Source of the DNA: a virus
Direction: 5' to 3' (one strand)
DNA length: 35,554 bases
Virus record (IMG/VR): IMGVR_UViG_3300013093_000129
Location: 1-35,554 of that record
Shown here: piece after piece, positions 15,635-28,200 of the stretch
How positions within the stretch are numbered: the stretch's first letter is position 1
How the letters are laid out: each line of letters starts with the position of its first letter
Made by a program: the position numbers and the translations under genes
Notes under the pieces: generated by a model
Seen by the model: the letters and a program-made list of their open reading frames with translations, nothing else
Told to the model about the DNA's origin: nothing
Database searches by the model: none

Positions 15635-18600
15635 TGCTACAAAGTAATCAAAAAATATCGTTACAGATACCATCGCAACTTCCTGCGTTCATTCGGGACA
15701 ACCCCGACTATGCCAACTTTGTAACCTTCTTACAAGCATATTATGAATGGATGGAACAAGAAGGTAATTTAACAGATACAACTAAAAATCTGTTAAATTA
15801 TAAAGACATTGATGGCGTATATGCTGCAAATGTGGCAGCTAATGGTACAAACAGTACTGTCAATCAATTCATTGATTATTTTACCAATGATTTTCTGCCT
15901 TACTTTCCAACAGATATCTTAGCTGATAAATCGAAAGTAACAAAGATAGCAAAACAATTGTACCAAACTAAAGGTACTCCTGCATCATACCATTTTTTAT
16001 TTCGAGTTCTTTATAACACCGAAGTAGACTTTTTCTATACAGAAGATGCAGTATTAAAGGCATCCAGTGGTTCATGGTATGTTGCAAGAAGTTTAAATTT
16101 AGCCACTCAAGATCCTAATTTTTTATCAATTGCAAATCTTCGTATTTTTGGTGAAACAACCAAGTCTATTGCCACAATTGAAGCATCAACTTTTGATGGA
16201 GTAAAAACTGAAGTCTTTATTTCCGATATTGAACGATTGTTTCAATCTGGAGAATATGTTCGTGTAGTTGATGCCAATAACCAAGATGTATATTTCTTAA
16301 ATGGACAAGTTGTACCTTCAACCACATATGGTGCTGAGACACTCAGAGCACAGGTTATTGGACAATTAAACCAAGTTAATATTGATCCAAACAATAGAGG
16401 ATTAAGTTATCGTCCAGGTGATCCAATTGTATTCTCTGGGGGTTTAAGTTCTAACACAGGACATGGTGCTTCTGCAACAGTAGGTACAACAACAACAGGT
16501 TCGGTTCAACGTATTACTGTTGAGAATGGTGGTTATGGATATACAAACTATCCAAATACAGTTATTCAATTTTCAAATTTAAATCCTGGTGCTGCTGCGC
16601 CAGTTGCTATCGTTGGTAGTTTAAATCCAAATGGTGTGGCAAATGTTTCTTTGATTCCTACAGATATAATTTCAATCAAACAATATCATTGTATAGGAAA
16701 CTTTGCAGGTAGTTCAGGTGCTAATACTGAGAATATTAACACAGGTATATGGACACAACAGAAATATCAATTTGCCAACAATTTAAGTGCCAATGCAAAT
16801 ACTACATTAGCTAACGCTTTTTCATTTATTGGATTTAGTACATACCCAATTGGTTCAGTATTGGTTGAAAATGGTGGCGGAGGAATGTCCACAGTACCAA
16901 CAGTCTCAGCGGTATCTGAATACACAGCTGAGGATGGTTTTACAGGTATATTGAGTAACTTGGGAATTTTAGCACCAATTCAAATTACAAATGGCGGTAC
17001 AGGATATACTACGAATGATACTATTGTTTTCTATGGTGGTTCTGGTTATGGTGCACACGCAAATGTAACACAAGTTGCAGCCAACGGAATGATTGAATCA
17101 ATTAATTATGTATATTCTTCTTACGAAAGTTTACCACATCATCACCCGTTAGGTGGTATGGGTTATGGTAGTAGTTTACCTAGTGTTTGGGTTAATCATC
17201 CAGCAACAGGAACAATCGTAGCAAGTAATACTAGTAACTCTGTAACCGGAACATCAACAACTTTTGAGACACAACTGAATGTTGGTTCATTACTTGTTAC
17301 AACAAATAATATTGTTTTAGGTACTGTACAATCAATTATAAGTAATACTTCTTTAACATTAACAAGTAATTCGGCACATAATATTGTTTCAAACAATTAT
17401 ATGCTGGCTACTGCATCATTATATGTTCCAGGAATTTTAGGTTCTGGTGCAGTAATGACACCAATTGTAAACCGTGTTGGTTCTATTACAACTATCAATA
17501 TTAATGATCCGGGTACAGATTATGTTGCAGATCCAAAAGTTTCCTTAAAAGTACAAGATATTGCTGTGAGTGGTATTTCAGTATTGAATCTTCCTGCTGC
17601 TGGAGATATTGTTTATCAAGGTACAAGTTTAGCAAACAGTAGTTATATTGCTTCTGTTGCTTCTGTGAACCAACTTCAAGCATATGCCAATTCACAACAA
17701 ACCATATGGAATATTCGAGTTTACAACTATAATAACTTGCCTAGTTATAATTTACCTTTAATTGTTGAAACTCCAGGTGGAGTTGGTCAACCAACTTATG
17801 TTCCAAAAAATATAACTTTAACATTAAACAATACATATCCATCAATTAATGTTCAATCGAGATATGATTCTACTGGTGTAATTACATATGGTGACGGTAC
17901 AGCCAAGGCAACTGCATCATTCTTGAATGGTTTGGCAATTAGCCAAGGTCAATATTTGGATTCTTCTGGTCAATTAAGTTCTTATGATGTATTACAAAGT
18001 ACTGAGTATAACAATTATACTTACGAAATTACATTAGAAAAAGAAATTGCCAAGTATAGAAATACATTACTAGAATTATTACATCCAGCAGGTATGCAAG
18101 TCATTGGCCGTTTTGCCATGAAAGGCAATGCAGCATTTAAACATACTGGAACAGGATTATTAGATACTGCCCACACATTAGGTTATTATACAGGTGAAAC
18201 AGGTTCTTATGTAACCATGACAAGTTCACCTTCATCACCAAGTAGTAATATTGTTTATTTTAATGCTTTAGCTGGTGCCAATTTACAAAACATTGTTACT
18301 CCAGGTGATTCATTATTAATAACCACATCTGGTGGATTCCAGATATATGCTACAGCAAATACAGTATTTGATGGATCTTCGAACACAGTAACCTTAATGG
18401 AACAACCTTGGTTAACTTTTGCCAATGTTGCATATATCTCAGCAAACGCCAATAGTAGCATAATAAATATATTGGGAGTAACAGGTTCCTACGATATTGT
18501 TAATAATGGTAACTACAGTAATACTGCTTATCCTATGAAGGATGTAGTTTACCCAGGCGATTTAATTACAATAGGATCAAATACTTTCCAATTCTTGGTC

Positions 18601-18810
18601 ACAGGTGTTAATGCAGTTCAAGGACTCTTATATCTTGGTTCAAACGTAGCAAGTAATATAAGCAATTCATTAATAACAGTAACAAGAACAATAAACACAA
18701 ACAACGTACAGATTTTCGGTGCCGTAGGTGAAGTTTACTTCCCAGAGATAACCGATGAACATGGCAACATAATAACAACAGAATCAGGCAACATAATTCT
18801 CTTAGGATAA
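15634..18810 (+). CDS. gp7: Baseplate wedge initiator gp7-like
   Basis: A 1058-aa protein (T4 gp7 is 1032 aa) directly after gp6, as in T4. The N-terminal region (LPAFIRDNPDYANFVTFLQA, YYEWMEQEGN, YFPTDILADKSKVTKIAKQL, YQTKGTPASYHFLFRVLYNT) is characteristic of gp7-type proteins of marine T4-like phages. Residues about 245-330, 408-490 and 616-645 are Gly-rich strand modules (ITVENGGYGYTNYPNTVIQF, ITNGGTGYTTNDTIVFYGG). A conserved helix (EITLEKEIAKYRNTLLELLH then PAGMQVIGRF) lies around 795-825. The last 20 residues are an EITDEHGNIITT-type tail. In T4, gp7 anchors gp10, gp8 and gp6 in the wedge. Confidence 0.85.
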   Translation: MLQSNQKISLQIPSQLPAFIRDNPDYANFVTFLQAYYEWMEQEGNLTDTTKNLLNYKDIDGVYAANVAANGTNSTVNQFIDYFTNDFLPYFPTDILADKSKVTKIAKQLYQTKGTPASYHFLFRVLYNTEVDFFYTEDAVLKASSGSWYVARSLNLATQDPNFLSIANLRIFGETTKSIATIEASTFDGVKTEVFISDIERLFQSGEYVRVVDANNQDVYFLNGQVVPSTTYGAETLRAQVIGQLNQVNIDPNNRGLSYRPGDPIVFSGGLSSNTGHGASATVGTTTTGSVQRITVENGGYGYTNYPNTVIQFSNLNPGAAAPVAIVGSLNPNGVANVSLIPTDIISIKQYHCIGNFAGSSGANTENINTGIWTQQKYQFANNLSANANTTLANAFSFIGFSTYPIGSVLVENGGGGMSTVPTVSAVSEYTAEDGFTGILSNLGILAPIQITNGGTGYTTNDTIVFYGGSGYGAHANVTQVAANGMIESINYVYSSYESLPHHHPLGGMGYGSSLPSVWVNHPATGTIVASNTSNSVTGTSTTFETQLNVGSLLVTTNNIVLGTVQSIISNTSLTLTSNSAHNIVSNNYMLATASLYVPGILGSGAVMTPIVNRVGSITTININDPGTDYVADPKVSLKVQDIAVSGISVLNLPAAGDIVYQGTSLANSSYIASVASVNQLQAYANSQQTIWNIRVYNYNNLPSYNLPLIVETPGGVGQPTYVPKNITLTLNNTYPSINVQSRYDSTGVITYGDGTAKATASFLNGLAISQGQYLDSSGQLSSYDVLQSTEYNNYTYEITLEKEIAKYRNTLLELLHPAGMQVIGRFAMKGNAAFKHTGTGLLDTAHTLGYYTGETGSYVTMTSSPSSPSSNIVYFNALAGANLQNIVTPGDSLLITTSGGFQIYATANTVFDGSSNTVTLMEQPWLTFANVAYISANANSSIINILGVTGSYDIVNNGNYSNTAYPMKDVVYPGDLITIGSNTFQFLVTGVNAVQGLLYLGSNVASNISNSLITVTRTINTNNVQIFGAVGEVYFPEITDEHGNIITTESGNIILLG

Positions 18811-18813
18811 CAA

Positions 18814-20901
18814 ATGAGTACCGTAAAAATTTCACAATTACCATCAATTAGTGTAATTAACTCTAACACTTCAAATACAATACTTGTTGGTGTTGATGTT
18901 CCTAGTGATACAACAGGTCAAATCACTTTGACTACTCTGGCAGCTGGACTTTATTCAAATAATAATCTTACTGTTGGTAATAATCAAATTATTTTCCCAG
19001 ACACGATTGCTCAATTCTCCGGTAATGTACCAAACTACATGCAGGTCAATCAGCAGAACTTTAATTCTGTTGGCACATCCGATTATATTTTAACAGCCGA
19101 TATTGGAACAAACGTTACGGGTTATATTGATCTTGGTATTAACAATTCACAATGGAATGCAGTTGCTGCTGGTCAGACATCACAATATCCATTAGATGGT
19201 TATTTGGTTGTGCAAGGTGATGGTGTTGCCGTAGGTAATTTAGTTATTGGTACCACAACTACAGGTGCAAATGTTGTATTTGCTGTTGGTGGTTACTTAG
19301 CAAACAATATTGTTGCAACATTGACTGCCAATGGATTGGTAATGAATACCAATACTGCCATCATTTTTGCTGATGGAACAAAACAAGTTACTGCTGCAGC
19401 ATCAAATGCTTACACACAAGCCGCTTTTGCTCTAGCAAATACAAACACAGCAAGTATTACTTACCTTAATGGTGTAAATGCTTCTCAGAATACAATTGAT
19501 GCAATTCAAACTGCCAATATTGCTGCAGCATTTAATACTGCCAACTCAGCTGTTGCAAGTACTGTATATCTACAAGGTGCTTTAAACAGTTCTAATACAC
19601 AATTAACATTGACAGAATTGAATGTTGCAACGTTACAAACAAATGTGCAATCTGCTTGGAATTTGGCTAATACTGCTGTACAAAATACCGCCAATATTAT
19701 TCTTCCAGGTAATGTAACATTTAATGGTGCCAACACAAACTTTAATAGTAATATTGTAACTTATGGTACAATGACCACAACAGGTAATGTGGTTACTACT
19801 GGTAATTTAATTGCTACAGGACCAGTAACATTTAACGGCAGCTTTGTTAATTATGGTCTGACAACCAATAATGGCAACACCATTAACAACGGCAACTTAA
19901 CAACTACCGGTAACGTTATAAGTGTTGGATATTTGACTGCAAACGGACAATCAACATTTAATGGTAATACCATACACAATGGTTACATTTCTGTTGCAAA
20001 TAATCTGATAGTTAATAATGTTTTCATCGTTAATGTACCGACACAAACTTTGTCAATGAATGGTATAATTTATCTTTATAATTCTACTGTATCTGCCACA
20101 AATTCAGCCGTTCGTACTGATGGTTCCAACAATGGTGTTGCACAACAAACAACATCAACAGGCACAATGTTACAAGTAACTGGTCTTGATGGTGGTTACG
20201 CAACACGAATACTTGTTGATAATTATAATTCTGGTAGTACATCTGCTTATCCATTAATTGCTACTCGAGCCGCTCGTGGTAACTCAGCAAATCCAACAGG
20301 TTCTCTTGCTGGTGATATTTTGGGTAGATTTGCAGGTCAAGGTTATGGTAACACAGGTTACACAACGCTTGCAGGTGCACAAATGGATTTTATCGCTTCG
20401 GAAAACCAAAGCGATACAAATAAAGGTACAAATATTGTATTCAATGCAACAGCAATTGGAAGCAATACTAGAACATCAAATGTAGTTACAATCACATCGA
20501 ATGGATTAACGGTTGCTAATATTACAACGTCAAATACTATCGTTGCCAACACTTATGCTTTCAGTAATACATCAAATACTGGTGTAGTAACGCAACAGAC
20601 AAGTAAATCGACTTCTGTTACAGCAAATGGTACTTTTGGTCAAATTATAATGAATAATGCAACATTGAATTCTGGTTCAGGAGTAACATTCACAGTCTAT
20701 AATAATTACGTTCAACATGTTGGTGATATGCCAATGGTTGTTATACAAAATCCTGTTACATCAGGCATATATCAAGCAACAATAGAAGCAGTTCGTGTTG
20801 GTAGTTTTGATATATTTGTATATAATAATGGTGCGGGTCCAGGCAATAACAAGAGTGATGCTATTGTATTAAATTGGGCTTTAATGAGAGTTGGATCATA
20901 A
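18814..20901 (+). CDS. Tail fibre protein inserted between gp7 and gp8 (695 aa)
   Basis: A 695-aa fibre-type protein. The N-terminus MSTVKISQLPS is a common phage fibre start. Residues 74-178 (SDYILTADIGTNVTGYIDLG, then YPLDGYLVVQGDG) form a beta domain that recurs in the giant fibre at 34912-35257. Residues about 190-300 contain coiled-coil repeats (AAFALANTN, AAFNTANSAV). Residues 300-420 are short Asn/Gly-rich strand repeats (TTTGNVVTTGNLIATGPVTF). Residues 470-590 (LIATRAARGNSANPTGSLAG, then DILGRFAGQGYG) match a domain widespread in phage fibres. The final domain (602-695) ends in IVLNWALMRVGS and may be the receptor-contacting tip. T4 has no fibre gene at this position. No chaperone domain is present. 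Confidence 0.75.
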   Translation: MSTVKISQLPSISVINSNTSNTILVGVDVPSDTTGQITLTTLAAGLYSNNNLTVGNNQIIFPDTIAQFSGNVPNYMQVNQQNFNSVGTSDYILTADIGTNVTGYIDLGINNSQWNAVAAGQTSQYPLDGYLVVQGDGVAVGNLVIGTTTTGANVVFAVGGYLANNIVATLTANGLVMNTNTAIIFADGTKQVTAAASNAYTQAAFALANTNTASITYLNGVNASQNTIDAIQTANIAAAFNTANSAVASTVYLQGALNSSNTQLTLTELNVATLQTNVQSAWNLANTAVQNTANIILPGNVTFNGANTNFNSNIVTYGTMTTTGNVVTTGNLIATGPVTFNGSFVNYGLTTNNGNTINNGNLTTTGNVISVGYLTANGQSTFNGNTIHNGYISVANNLIVNNVFIVNVPTQTLSMNGIIYLYNSTVSATNSAVRTDGSNNGVAQQTTSTGTMLQVTGLDGGYATRILVDNYNSGSTSAYPLIATRAARGNSANPTGSLAGDILGRFAGQGYGNTGYTTLAGAQMDFIASENQSDTNKGTNIVFNATAIGSNTRTSNVVTITSNGLTVANITTSNTIVANTYAFSNTSNTGVVTQQTSKSTSVTANGTFGQIIMNNATLNSGSGVTFTVYNNYVQHVGDMPMVVIQNPVTSGIYQATIEAVRVGSFDIFVYNNGAGPGNNKSDAIVLNWALMRVGS

Positions 20902-20915
20902 GAGATAAATAAAAC

Positions 20916-22280
20916 ATGGCAAATATAGACCTTTTAACAAATTACGCTACGGTATCTATCGTAGGACAAACATACTTTGCTCCTGTTGCGGTGCTTCCTG
21001 TCACAGGAACTGCAATTAGTACAATGTATGTTTTCTTATCACGTGTTGATCCTTGGGACAATGATGTTACTCCTCCAACACCAACACAAGACGAACGATA
21101 TATCAAGTCGGTATTTAAAAATATATTTGTTGCACAAAAAGTTACTTCAAATGATCTTTCTCCTGTAATACAACGTATTGATTGGGCACCAGGTATCATA
21201 TACAATTATTACCAAGATGATATCAATATGTTTGAGTTGGACATCAACGGATTTCTAGTAAACAACTTTTATGTAAGAAACCGTTACGACCAAGTATTCA
21301 AATGTCTATGGAATAATAACGGCAACCCTTCAACAGTAGAACCATTCTTCCAACCTGGAAGTTATGGTACAAACAATATCTACATTGGTTCCGATGGATA
21401 TAAATGGAAGTACATCTATACGATTGATGCTGGTACCAAGAAAAACTTTATGGACCAATCTTGGATGCCGGTGCCTGAAGGATATAATACTCCAAATCCA
21501 ATTCAAACCTCCGCTGGATGTGGAGACATTGAAGTAATTAATGTTATTAATGGTGGATCAGGATATCAACCAGCAAATACTCCAGTTACTATTACAATTA
21601 CTGGTGATGGAACTGGTGCAACAGGAACACCAGTTATTGTAGATGGTGTGATTAAGGATGTCGTTGTAACTAATCCTGGTACAAACTATACAACATATAA
21701 TATTGAAGTAACAAGTGCTTTAGGTTCTGGTGCTGTACTTGAGGCTGATGTTTCTCCAGTTGGTGGCCACGGTTTTGATCCAATTTCAGAGTTGGGTTGT
21801 ACTAATATTATGATTGTTTCAGAATTTAATGGTTCTCAAGGTGGTATCATTCCAACCGACATCGAATATCGTCAAGTTGGTGTATTGATTAATCCTTTGG
21901 CGTTGAGTACATACCCATTACCAGCAAATGGATCTATATACCAAGTTTCGACCAATTTAATTGTGGCACCAGGTTTTGGTGAATATTCTTCTGACGAATT
22001 AATTTATCAAGGAAATTCTTTAGAAACTGCAACTTATGTTGGTACGGTTCTTAGTTTTGACCCAGCATCCGATATTGTAAGCATCATAAATATATCAGGT
22101 TCACCAACACTCAATGCAACAATTTTTGGCAACACATCAAAAACTGCCAGAACTTTATTAACAGTAAGCACACCAGACTTTATACCTTTCTCAGGATATA
22201 TGGCATTAATTGAAAATAGAAGTGGTGTTCAAAGAAGTTCTGACGGAATAGAACAATTTAAGTTTGTACTCGGATTTTAA
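20916..22280 (+). CDS. gp8: Baseplate wedge protein gp8
   Basis: A 454-aa protein (T4 gp8 is 334 aa). Recognisable parts are TMYVFLSRVDPWDND, the region around YIKSVFKNIFVAQKVTSNDL, then VIQRIDWAPGIIYNYYQDD, NFYVRNRYDQVFKCLWNNN and IGSDGYKWKYIYTIDAGTKK followed by FMDQSWMPVPEG. The extra length is mainly residues about 206-285, the same Gly-rich module found in gp6 and gp7 (VINGGSGYQPANTPVTITIT, then GDGTGATGTPVI). In T4, gp8 dimers bind gp7 and gp10 at the wedge periphery. The gene begins 14 bases after the fibre stop with only a weak AGAG ribosome site. Confidence 0.88.
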   Translation: MANIDLLTNYATVSIVGQTYFAPVAVLPVTGTAISTMYVFLSRVDPWDNDVTPPTPTQDERYIKSVFKNIFVAQKVTSNDLSPVIQRIDWAPGIIYNYYQDDINMFELDINGFLVNNFYVRNRYDQVFKCLWNNNGNPSTVEPFFQPGSYGTNNIYIGSDGYKWKYIYTIDAGTKKNFMDQSWMPVPEGYNTPNPIQTSAGCGDIEVINVINGGSGYQPANTPVTITITGDGTGATGTPVIVDGVIKDVVVTNPGTNYTTYNIEVTSALGSGAVLEADVSPVGGHGFDPISELGCTNIMIVSEFNGSQGGIIPTDIEYRQVGVLINPLALSTYPLPANGSIYQVSTNLIVAPGFGEYSSDELIYQGNSLETATYVGTVLSFDPASDIVSIINISGSPTLNATIFGNTSKTARTLLTVSTPDFIPFSGYMALIENRSGVQRSSDGIEQFKFVLGF

Positions 22281-22289
22281 AGGAAAAAA

Positions 22290-25200
22290 ATGTCCCTGAA
22301 TTTTAATGTATCCCCTTACTATGACGATTTCGATCCAGCCAAAAATTACTATCGAGTTCTTTTTAAACCCGGTTATGCTGTACAAGCACGTGAATTAACC
22401 CAATCACAATCCATTTTACAAAATCAAATCAGTAATTTTGCTGATAATATTTTTGCATCGAATTCACCTGTTACTGGTGGTCAAGTAACAACAAACTTAA
22501 ATTGTTTTTACATTAAATTACAACCAACATATAATAATGCTTCATATGATGTTACTGAATTCCTAGGTACATCAGTTCAAGATGCACAAGGTGTAGTACT
22601 TGCTAAAGTTGTTGCTGCTATTCCTGCCACAGGTACTGCCGGTGTTGGTGATCCTCCTACATTAATTGTAACTTATAAGTCTGGTAATCAATTTACTGAC
22701 GGTGATGTAGTTTATGTAACAGGATCAAATCTTGCAGCTCAAGCACAACTTACCGGTTCGACTGGCACAAGTTCTATTGCTTCTATTGCACAAGGCGTAT
22801 TTTACATTTCTGGTAGTTATGTTAATTCTGCCGGTGAAACAATTTCCAATGGTACATTTGTTCAAGTTAACCCACAAACTGTGGTATTAGACAAATATGA
22901 TAGTACACCTAACCTTCGTGTAGGTTTAAATATCACAGAAACAATTCACGATTATATTGATGATGCCTCCTTGTTGGATCCAGCGGTTGGAGCATCAAAT
23001 TATCAAGCACCAGGTGCTGACAGATATCAAATCACTTTGACTCTGGAGACTCGTCCATTGACTTTTGGTGATGATGACGGATTCATCGAATTGCTTCGTA
23101 TTACCGATGGTAATATTGCCAAATTGGTAGATGGTTCAGTATATTCAGTTATTGATGACTACTTTGCCAAACGTGAATATGAAACAAATGGTGATTATGT
23201 TGTTAACAACTTCAAATTAACTCCAAAAACAAATACAGCAGATTCTTCAAACAACACTTACATTATGAGTGTTGGTAAAGGTTTAGCATACGTACACGGA
23301 TATCGTGTAGAAAGCACAACTAACGTAGATTTGGTTACTGATCGTGCTAGAACAACGGCTTCACAAAATAACAATCCAACATATTTGTCTTTTGGTAATT
23401 ACATTTATGTTAATACTGTTCGTGGTGCCAACGGTACATTCTTTGATACCACAACACAACAAAATATCGATTTACATGCCGTACCATCAGCAAACGTAAA
23501 CATTTCTTCTACTGCAGCATACAACTCTACACTTGTGGCATCTGCTAATGTGCGTTCATTAGTTTATGACCACGACACTAGTGATGCCTTGGCAAACACT
23601 TATGTGTACAAGATGTTTGTTAATAACTTACAATTAAATGCTCCAACAGGTACAGCAGTTTCAGCAACATCTAACACAATTACTTTCCCAAGTAGTTTCT
23701 CATCATGTAATTCGGCATATGTTGGTGCAACAATTGCTATTAATTCTGGTGTTGATGCTGGAGATTTTAGAACTATTACTGCTTACAATGGATCTACACA
23801 AACTGCCACAGTTAATCAAAACTGGACAACAATTCCAAATAATACATCAGTATTCTCAATTAATTACACAATTGGTTCAGCCAATTCTGTTGTTGCTGCA
23901 ACCAAAACTTCTTTCCCAGCAACAATCGATGGTACTGCAACAATAGATCCAACAGGACAATACCTTGGCCAAACAATTTTAGAAAACCCAGGTTCACCAG
24001 AGTTAATTTGGACAATTGGTAGTCCATATGTTGCCTCATTAAGCGGCACATCTTATACAACTCAACAAGAGTGGAGAAATGTATCCTTCGTTAATGCTGG
24101 TTCAGGTGTTTCTGCTCAGTTAAGTTATTCTGGTTATGGTAATGTTGTTCGACATTTTGGTACACCAAGTACTACATTAAGTAACACTTTGGTTAAACAG
24201 AACTATACTATTGTTGTCACAAACAAAGGTTCAAATTCAACTATCAATGTTGGTGACATACTTACAGTTACAACAGGATCACGTTCTATTTCTTTAGATG
24301 CCACAGGAACTATTGCTACTGTTGCTTTCCCTGACTTGTCAACATTTACTGCCACAATTATTGCTACTGTGTTTGTTGAAAATGCTGATAGTACAGGTTA
24401 CATTCTTAAAGGTAAAAATTTAATCAATGCCAATACAGGAACAGTTAATCTGTCTGGCACTCAAGTTAATACCTATACATTTGTTGATAATACAACATAT
24501 AATCCTATTCCAGCATTATCATCAACTGGCCAAGTATACATTCAACATGCTGGTTTAGTAACACCTGGAACAAAACAAAGTCTTTATTTGTCTGACGTTA
24601 AGAATATTGTACAAATTATTGACACAGGAAGTCCAAGTGTTGTACCAACAGCAGCTATGTTAGGTACAGGTTCACCTTACGATGTTACATCACATTATAC
24701 TTTTGATAATGGCCAACGTGACGGTTATTATGACCACGCAGGAATCACATTGGTACCTGGAGCACCACAACCTTCAGGTAACTTATTGGTATTGTTAAAC
24801 TACTATCAACATACTGGTGGTGATGGATACTTCTCAGTACAATCATACTTGGCTTCTTCTAGTCCAGAACATTATCAACAAATTCCACAGTACACAAGTA
24901 CACACGGAACATTGTATTCTTTAAGAGATTCTGTTGACTTTAGACCTGCTCGTTTAAATGCTCAATCTGCATTTGTATTCCGTTATTCAAATTCTGGTAA
25001 TGAACAAGGTGTATTGATTCCTGTTGATTCGACTTTATTTGAAGGTAACTATTCATACTACTTGGGTCGTCAAGATTACTTGGTATTGAGTAAAGATAGA
25101 ACCTTCCAAATCATCGAAGGTGCTCCATCTATCAATCCTATATTACCTGCTACACCAAACGGTTCATTGATTCTTGCTCAGCTTTCACATAACCCATACA

Positions 25201-28200
25201 CAGGATATATTCCATCTGAAGCGCCGGCTGGATATGTTCCTGATTTATCTGTCGTAGGTGTTCAACACAAACGATACACAATGGCTGATATTGGTGCTTT
25301 GGATACTCGTATTAGTAATGTTGAATATTATACATCGTTGAGTTTATTGGAACAAAACGCACAGTCATTACAAATCTCTGACGCCTACGGTTTAAATCGA
25401 TTCAAAAATGGTATTATGGTAGACGACTTCTCAAGTTATGCTACTGCTGATACTGCTAATCCTGATTATTCAGTATCGATTAACAAACGTACTAATCAGA
25501 TGACAGCATTACAACATGTAAATAATTACCCATTAAAAGCATTGGCTTTAGCTTACAATATGGGTCTTTCTGCTGCCGATCAAAACAATACATTAGGTTA
25601 CAACATTGGTTCTGATGGTCTTGTAAATTATTTCTCATTACCTTTCATTACTGCTAATGCTGTTGTACAACAATTTGCTTCAAGAACAGTTAATGTAAAT
25701 CCTTTCTCTTTTGTTACTGAGCAAGGTACAATGTCATTAACACCAAACGTAGATAACTGGGTTGATAATAACCAGTCTCCTGCTTTGTTGATTACTGATC
25801 CTAACTTACAAGTATTCCAAGCAAATTCAGCAGCAATTAATATTTTATCTGCTGGTGATTGGCAAACCATTTCTGGTACATCATACAGTTCATCGGTATC
25901 CGTATTGAACCATGGTAATCCAAATGTACACAGTCCTTATGGATCAATTGTTGGTTATACCGCAACAACAACTTATACAAGTCAAACAAGTCAGCAATCA
26001 AACATCTTAGGTAACTACGATAGTATTGGTAACACATATTCATTGAATAATGGTTATATTACTGATGTTTCTGTATTGGCATATATTCAAGCACAAGAAG
26101 TTGTAGTATCTACTAAAAATCTATTGTTTAATACAACATTAGAAGCCTCTTTTGATGGACAAAACATTCAAAATTACATGCGTAAGACCAATGTAATTGA
26201 ATTGAATAATGTTTCTGGTTCATTTAGTGTTGGTGATATTATTGGTTATTATTCATCTGGTGTGTTTACTGGTACAGCTAGTGTTATTGGTGTTCAAGTG
26301 TATCCAAATTCAACAACAGGTCAAGTTCGTCTGTATGTTGCCTCAGATCCTTATTCAACAACATATTCTGCATCTGATACTGTCGGTGAAACAATTCAAA
26401 ATGCTTACTTTGACCAATATGGTAACTACGTTTCAACGACAGCCTCAGGTAAATTTGTAAGTCAAACACACAATGGTGGTCGTGTAATTGGTACAAATGG
26501 TACAAACACAGTTCTGTTATCAATTTTGGCTAATCCAAATAATAATTATTATAATGGCCAAACAATTTATTTCTGTGCTGGTACAGCTGGTGGAACACAT
26601 GCAACCATCACAAGTTATGTTGGTTCAACAAGAACTGCAACATTGAGTACAACACTTAATATTGCTGCAAACGATGTGTATTCTATTGGACCAATGACTA
26701 CTGATGAATATGGTTCATTCTATAGCATCTTTAATTTACCAGCAGGTACATTCCATACAGGTCAACGTGTATTACAGATTGACAATGGCCAAAATTTCAA
26801 TGCCAACTCTTGGACAACATTTGCTCAAGCAACATTCTACGCTGAAGGTTTACAGACAATTTCACAAGAGGTTGATTTTGGTGCTTCTCCTTCCGGTGCA
26901 AAAAATACATTTACACAAACAAATCAACAAACAACTTCAAATATTGTAACAACATATAGTCCTTATGACCCTGTTGCACAAACATTTGAAATTTCTACTG
27001 ACAATTATCCAAATGGATTATTCTTGAACTCTATTAAAGTGTTCTTTGCTTCCAAACCAGCAGATAATTCACCAATTACATTGTCAATTGTTGGTACATT
27101 AAATGGTTATCCAAATGGTTCAACACTAGATCATTCTATTGTTACTTTGACACCAGATCAAATCAAGGTATCACAAACTCCACAATATTTGGATCCAACA
27201 GCATACACAGAATTTGAATTTAGTGCTCCTGTTTATATCCAACCAAACACATTGTATGCCTTTATTCTGAAATCAAATTCAGATGGATATAATGTTTGGA
27301 CAGCAGCATCTGGTGATATTGCTTTGACATCATCTGTTAAAAACTTACCAACAGACCCAAATCCTTCTGTAATAACTAAGATTGGTTCTGCTCCGTATAT
27401 TGGTGCTCTATTCTTATCACAAAACTCACAAACTTGGACTGCTGACCAGAACCAAGACTTGATGTTTGTGATGGATAATTGTGTATTCAATACAAGTGTA
27501 CAACCTACCGTTGAGTTCGTTGTTCCTAATAAGTTACCACATTGTACATTGGTGGATCAATCATTGAATTATTTCAATAATGCCAATAATGTTCCAAATA
27601 CAGTAACAACAATTTCATCAACAAACTCTTACGTTGATGCTTTTAACGTAACTACAACTGATTTTGTTCCAACTGCAACTGGAATTGAATACCAATACAA
27701 TGCAACATTAACTTCTGGTACAATGACAGGGTTTACAAGTATTACTCCAGGTAAATATGGTACATCTACACCAGATAACATTTATTTGAATGATGGCCAA
27801 GGTGAACGTGTATTGATTGCTAACTCAAATTCTTCATTTATTGTTGAAGCAACTTTATCATCTAATGATCCATTTGTAAGTCCAGTTATTTCTGATGCAG
27901 GATTATCAACATTTGCTATTAACTGGAACATCAATAATTTGAGTTTGTCTAACAACTTAATTAACATCATTAATGGTGGTACAGGTTATAGTAATTCAAA
28001 TGTTGCAGTAACCATTTCAGCACCAACAGGTAAAAATGCTGTTCAGGCTACTGCTGTTGCCAATTTGAATTCTACTGGTAATGTAATCTCTATTTCCGTT
28101 ACAGGTGGTGGCCAAGGTTACTTAACTACACCAACAATTACAATTACTGGATCAAACACTTCACAAGCTACAGCCAACGTCACAGGTGAAACATCTCCTT

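Noticed and set aside
20904-20911. GATAAATA before gp8, resembling a late promoter
   Set aside because: It ends 4 bases before the gp8 ATG (20916), leaving no room for a leader; the AT-rich spacer is a sufficient explanation.
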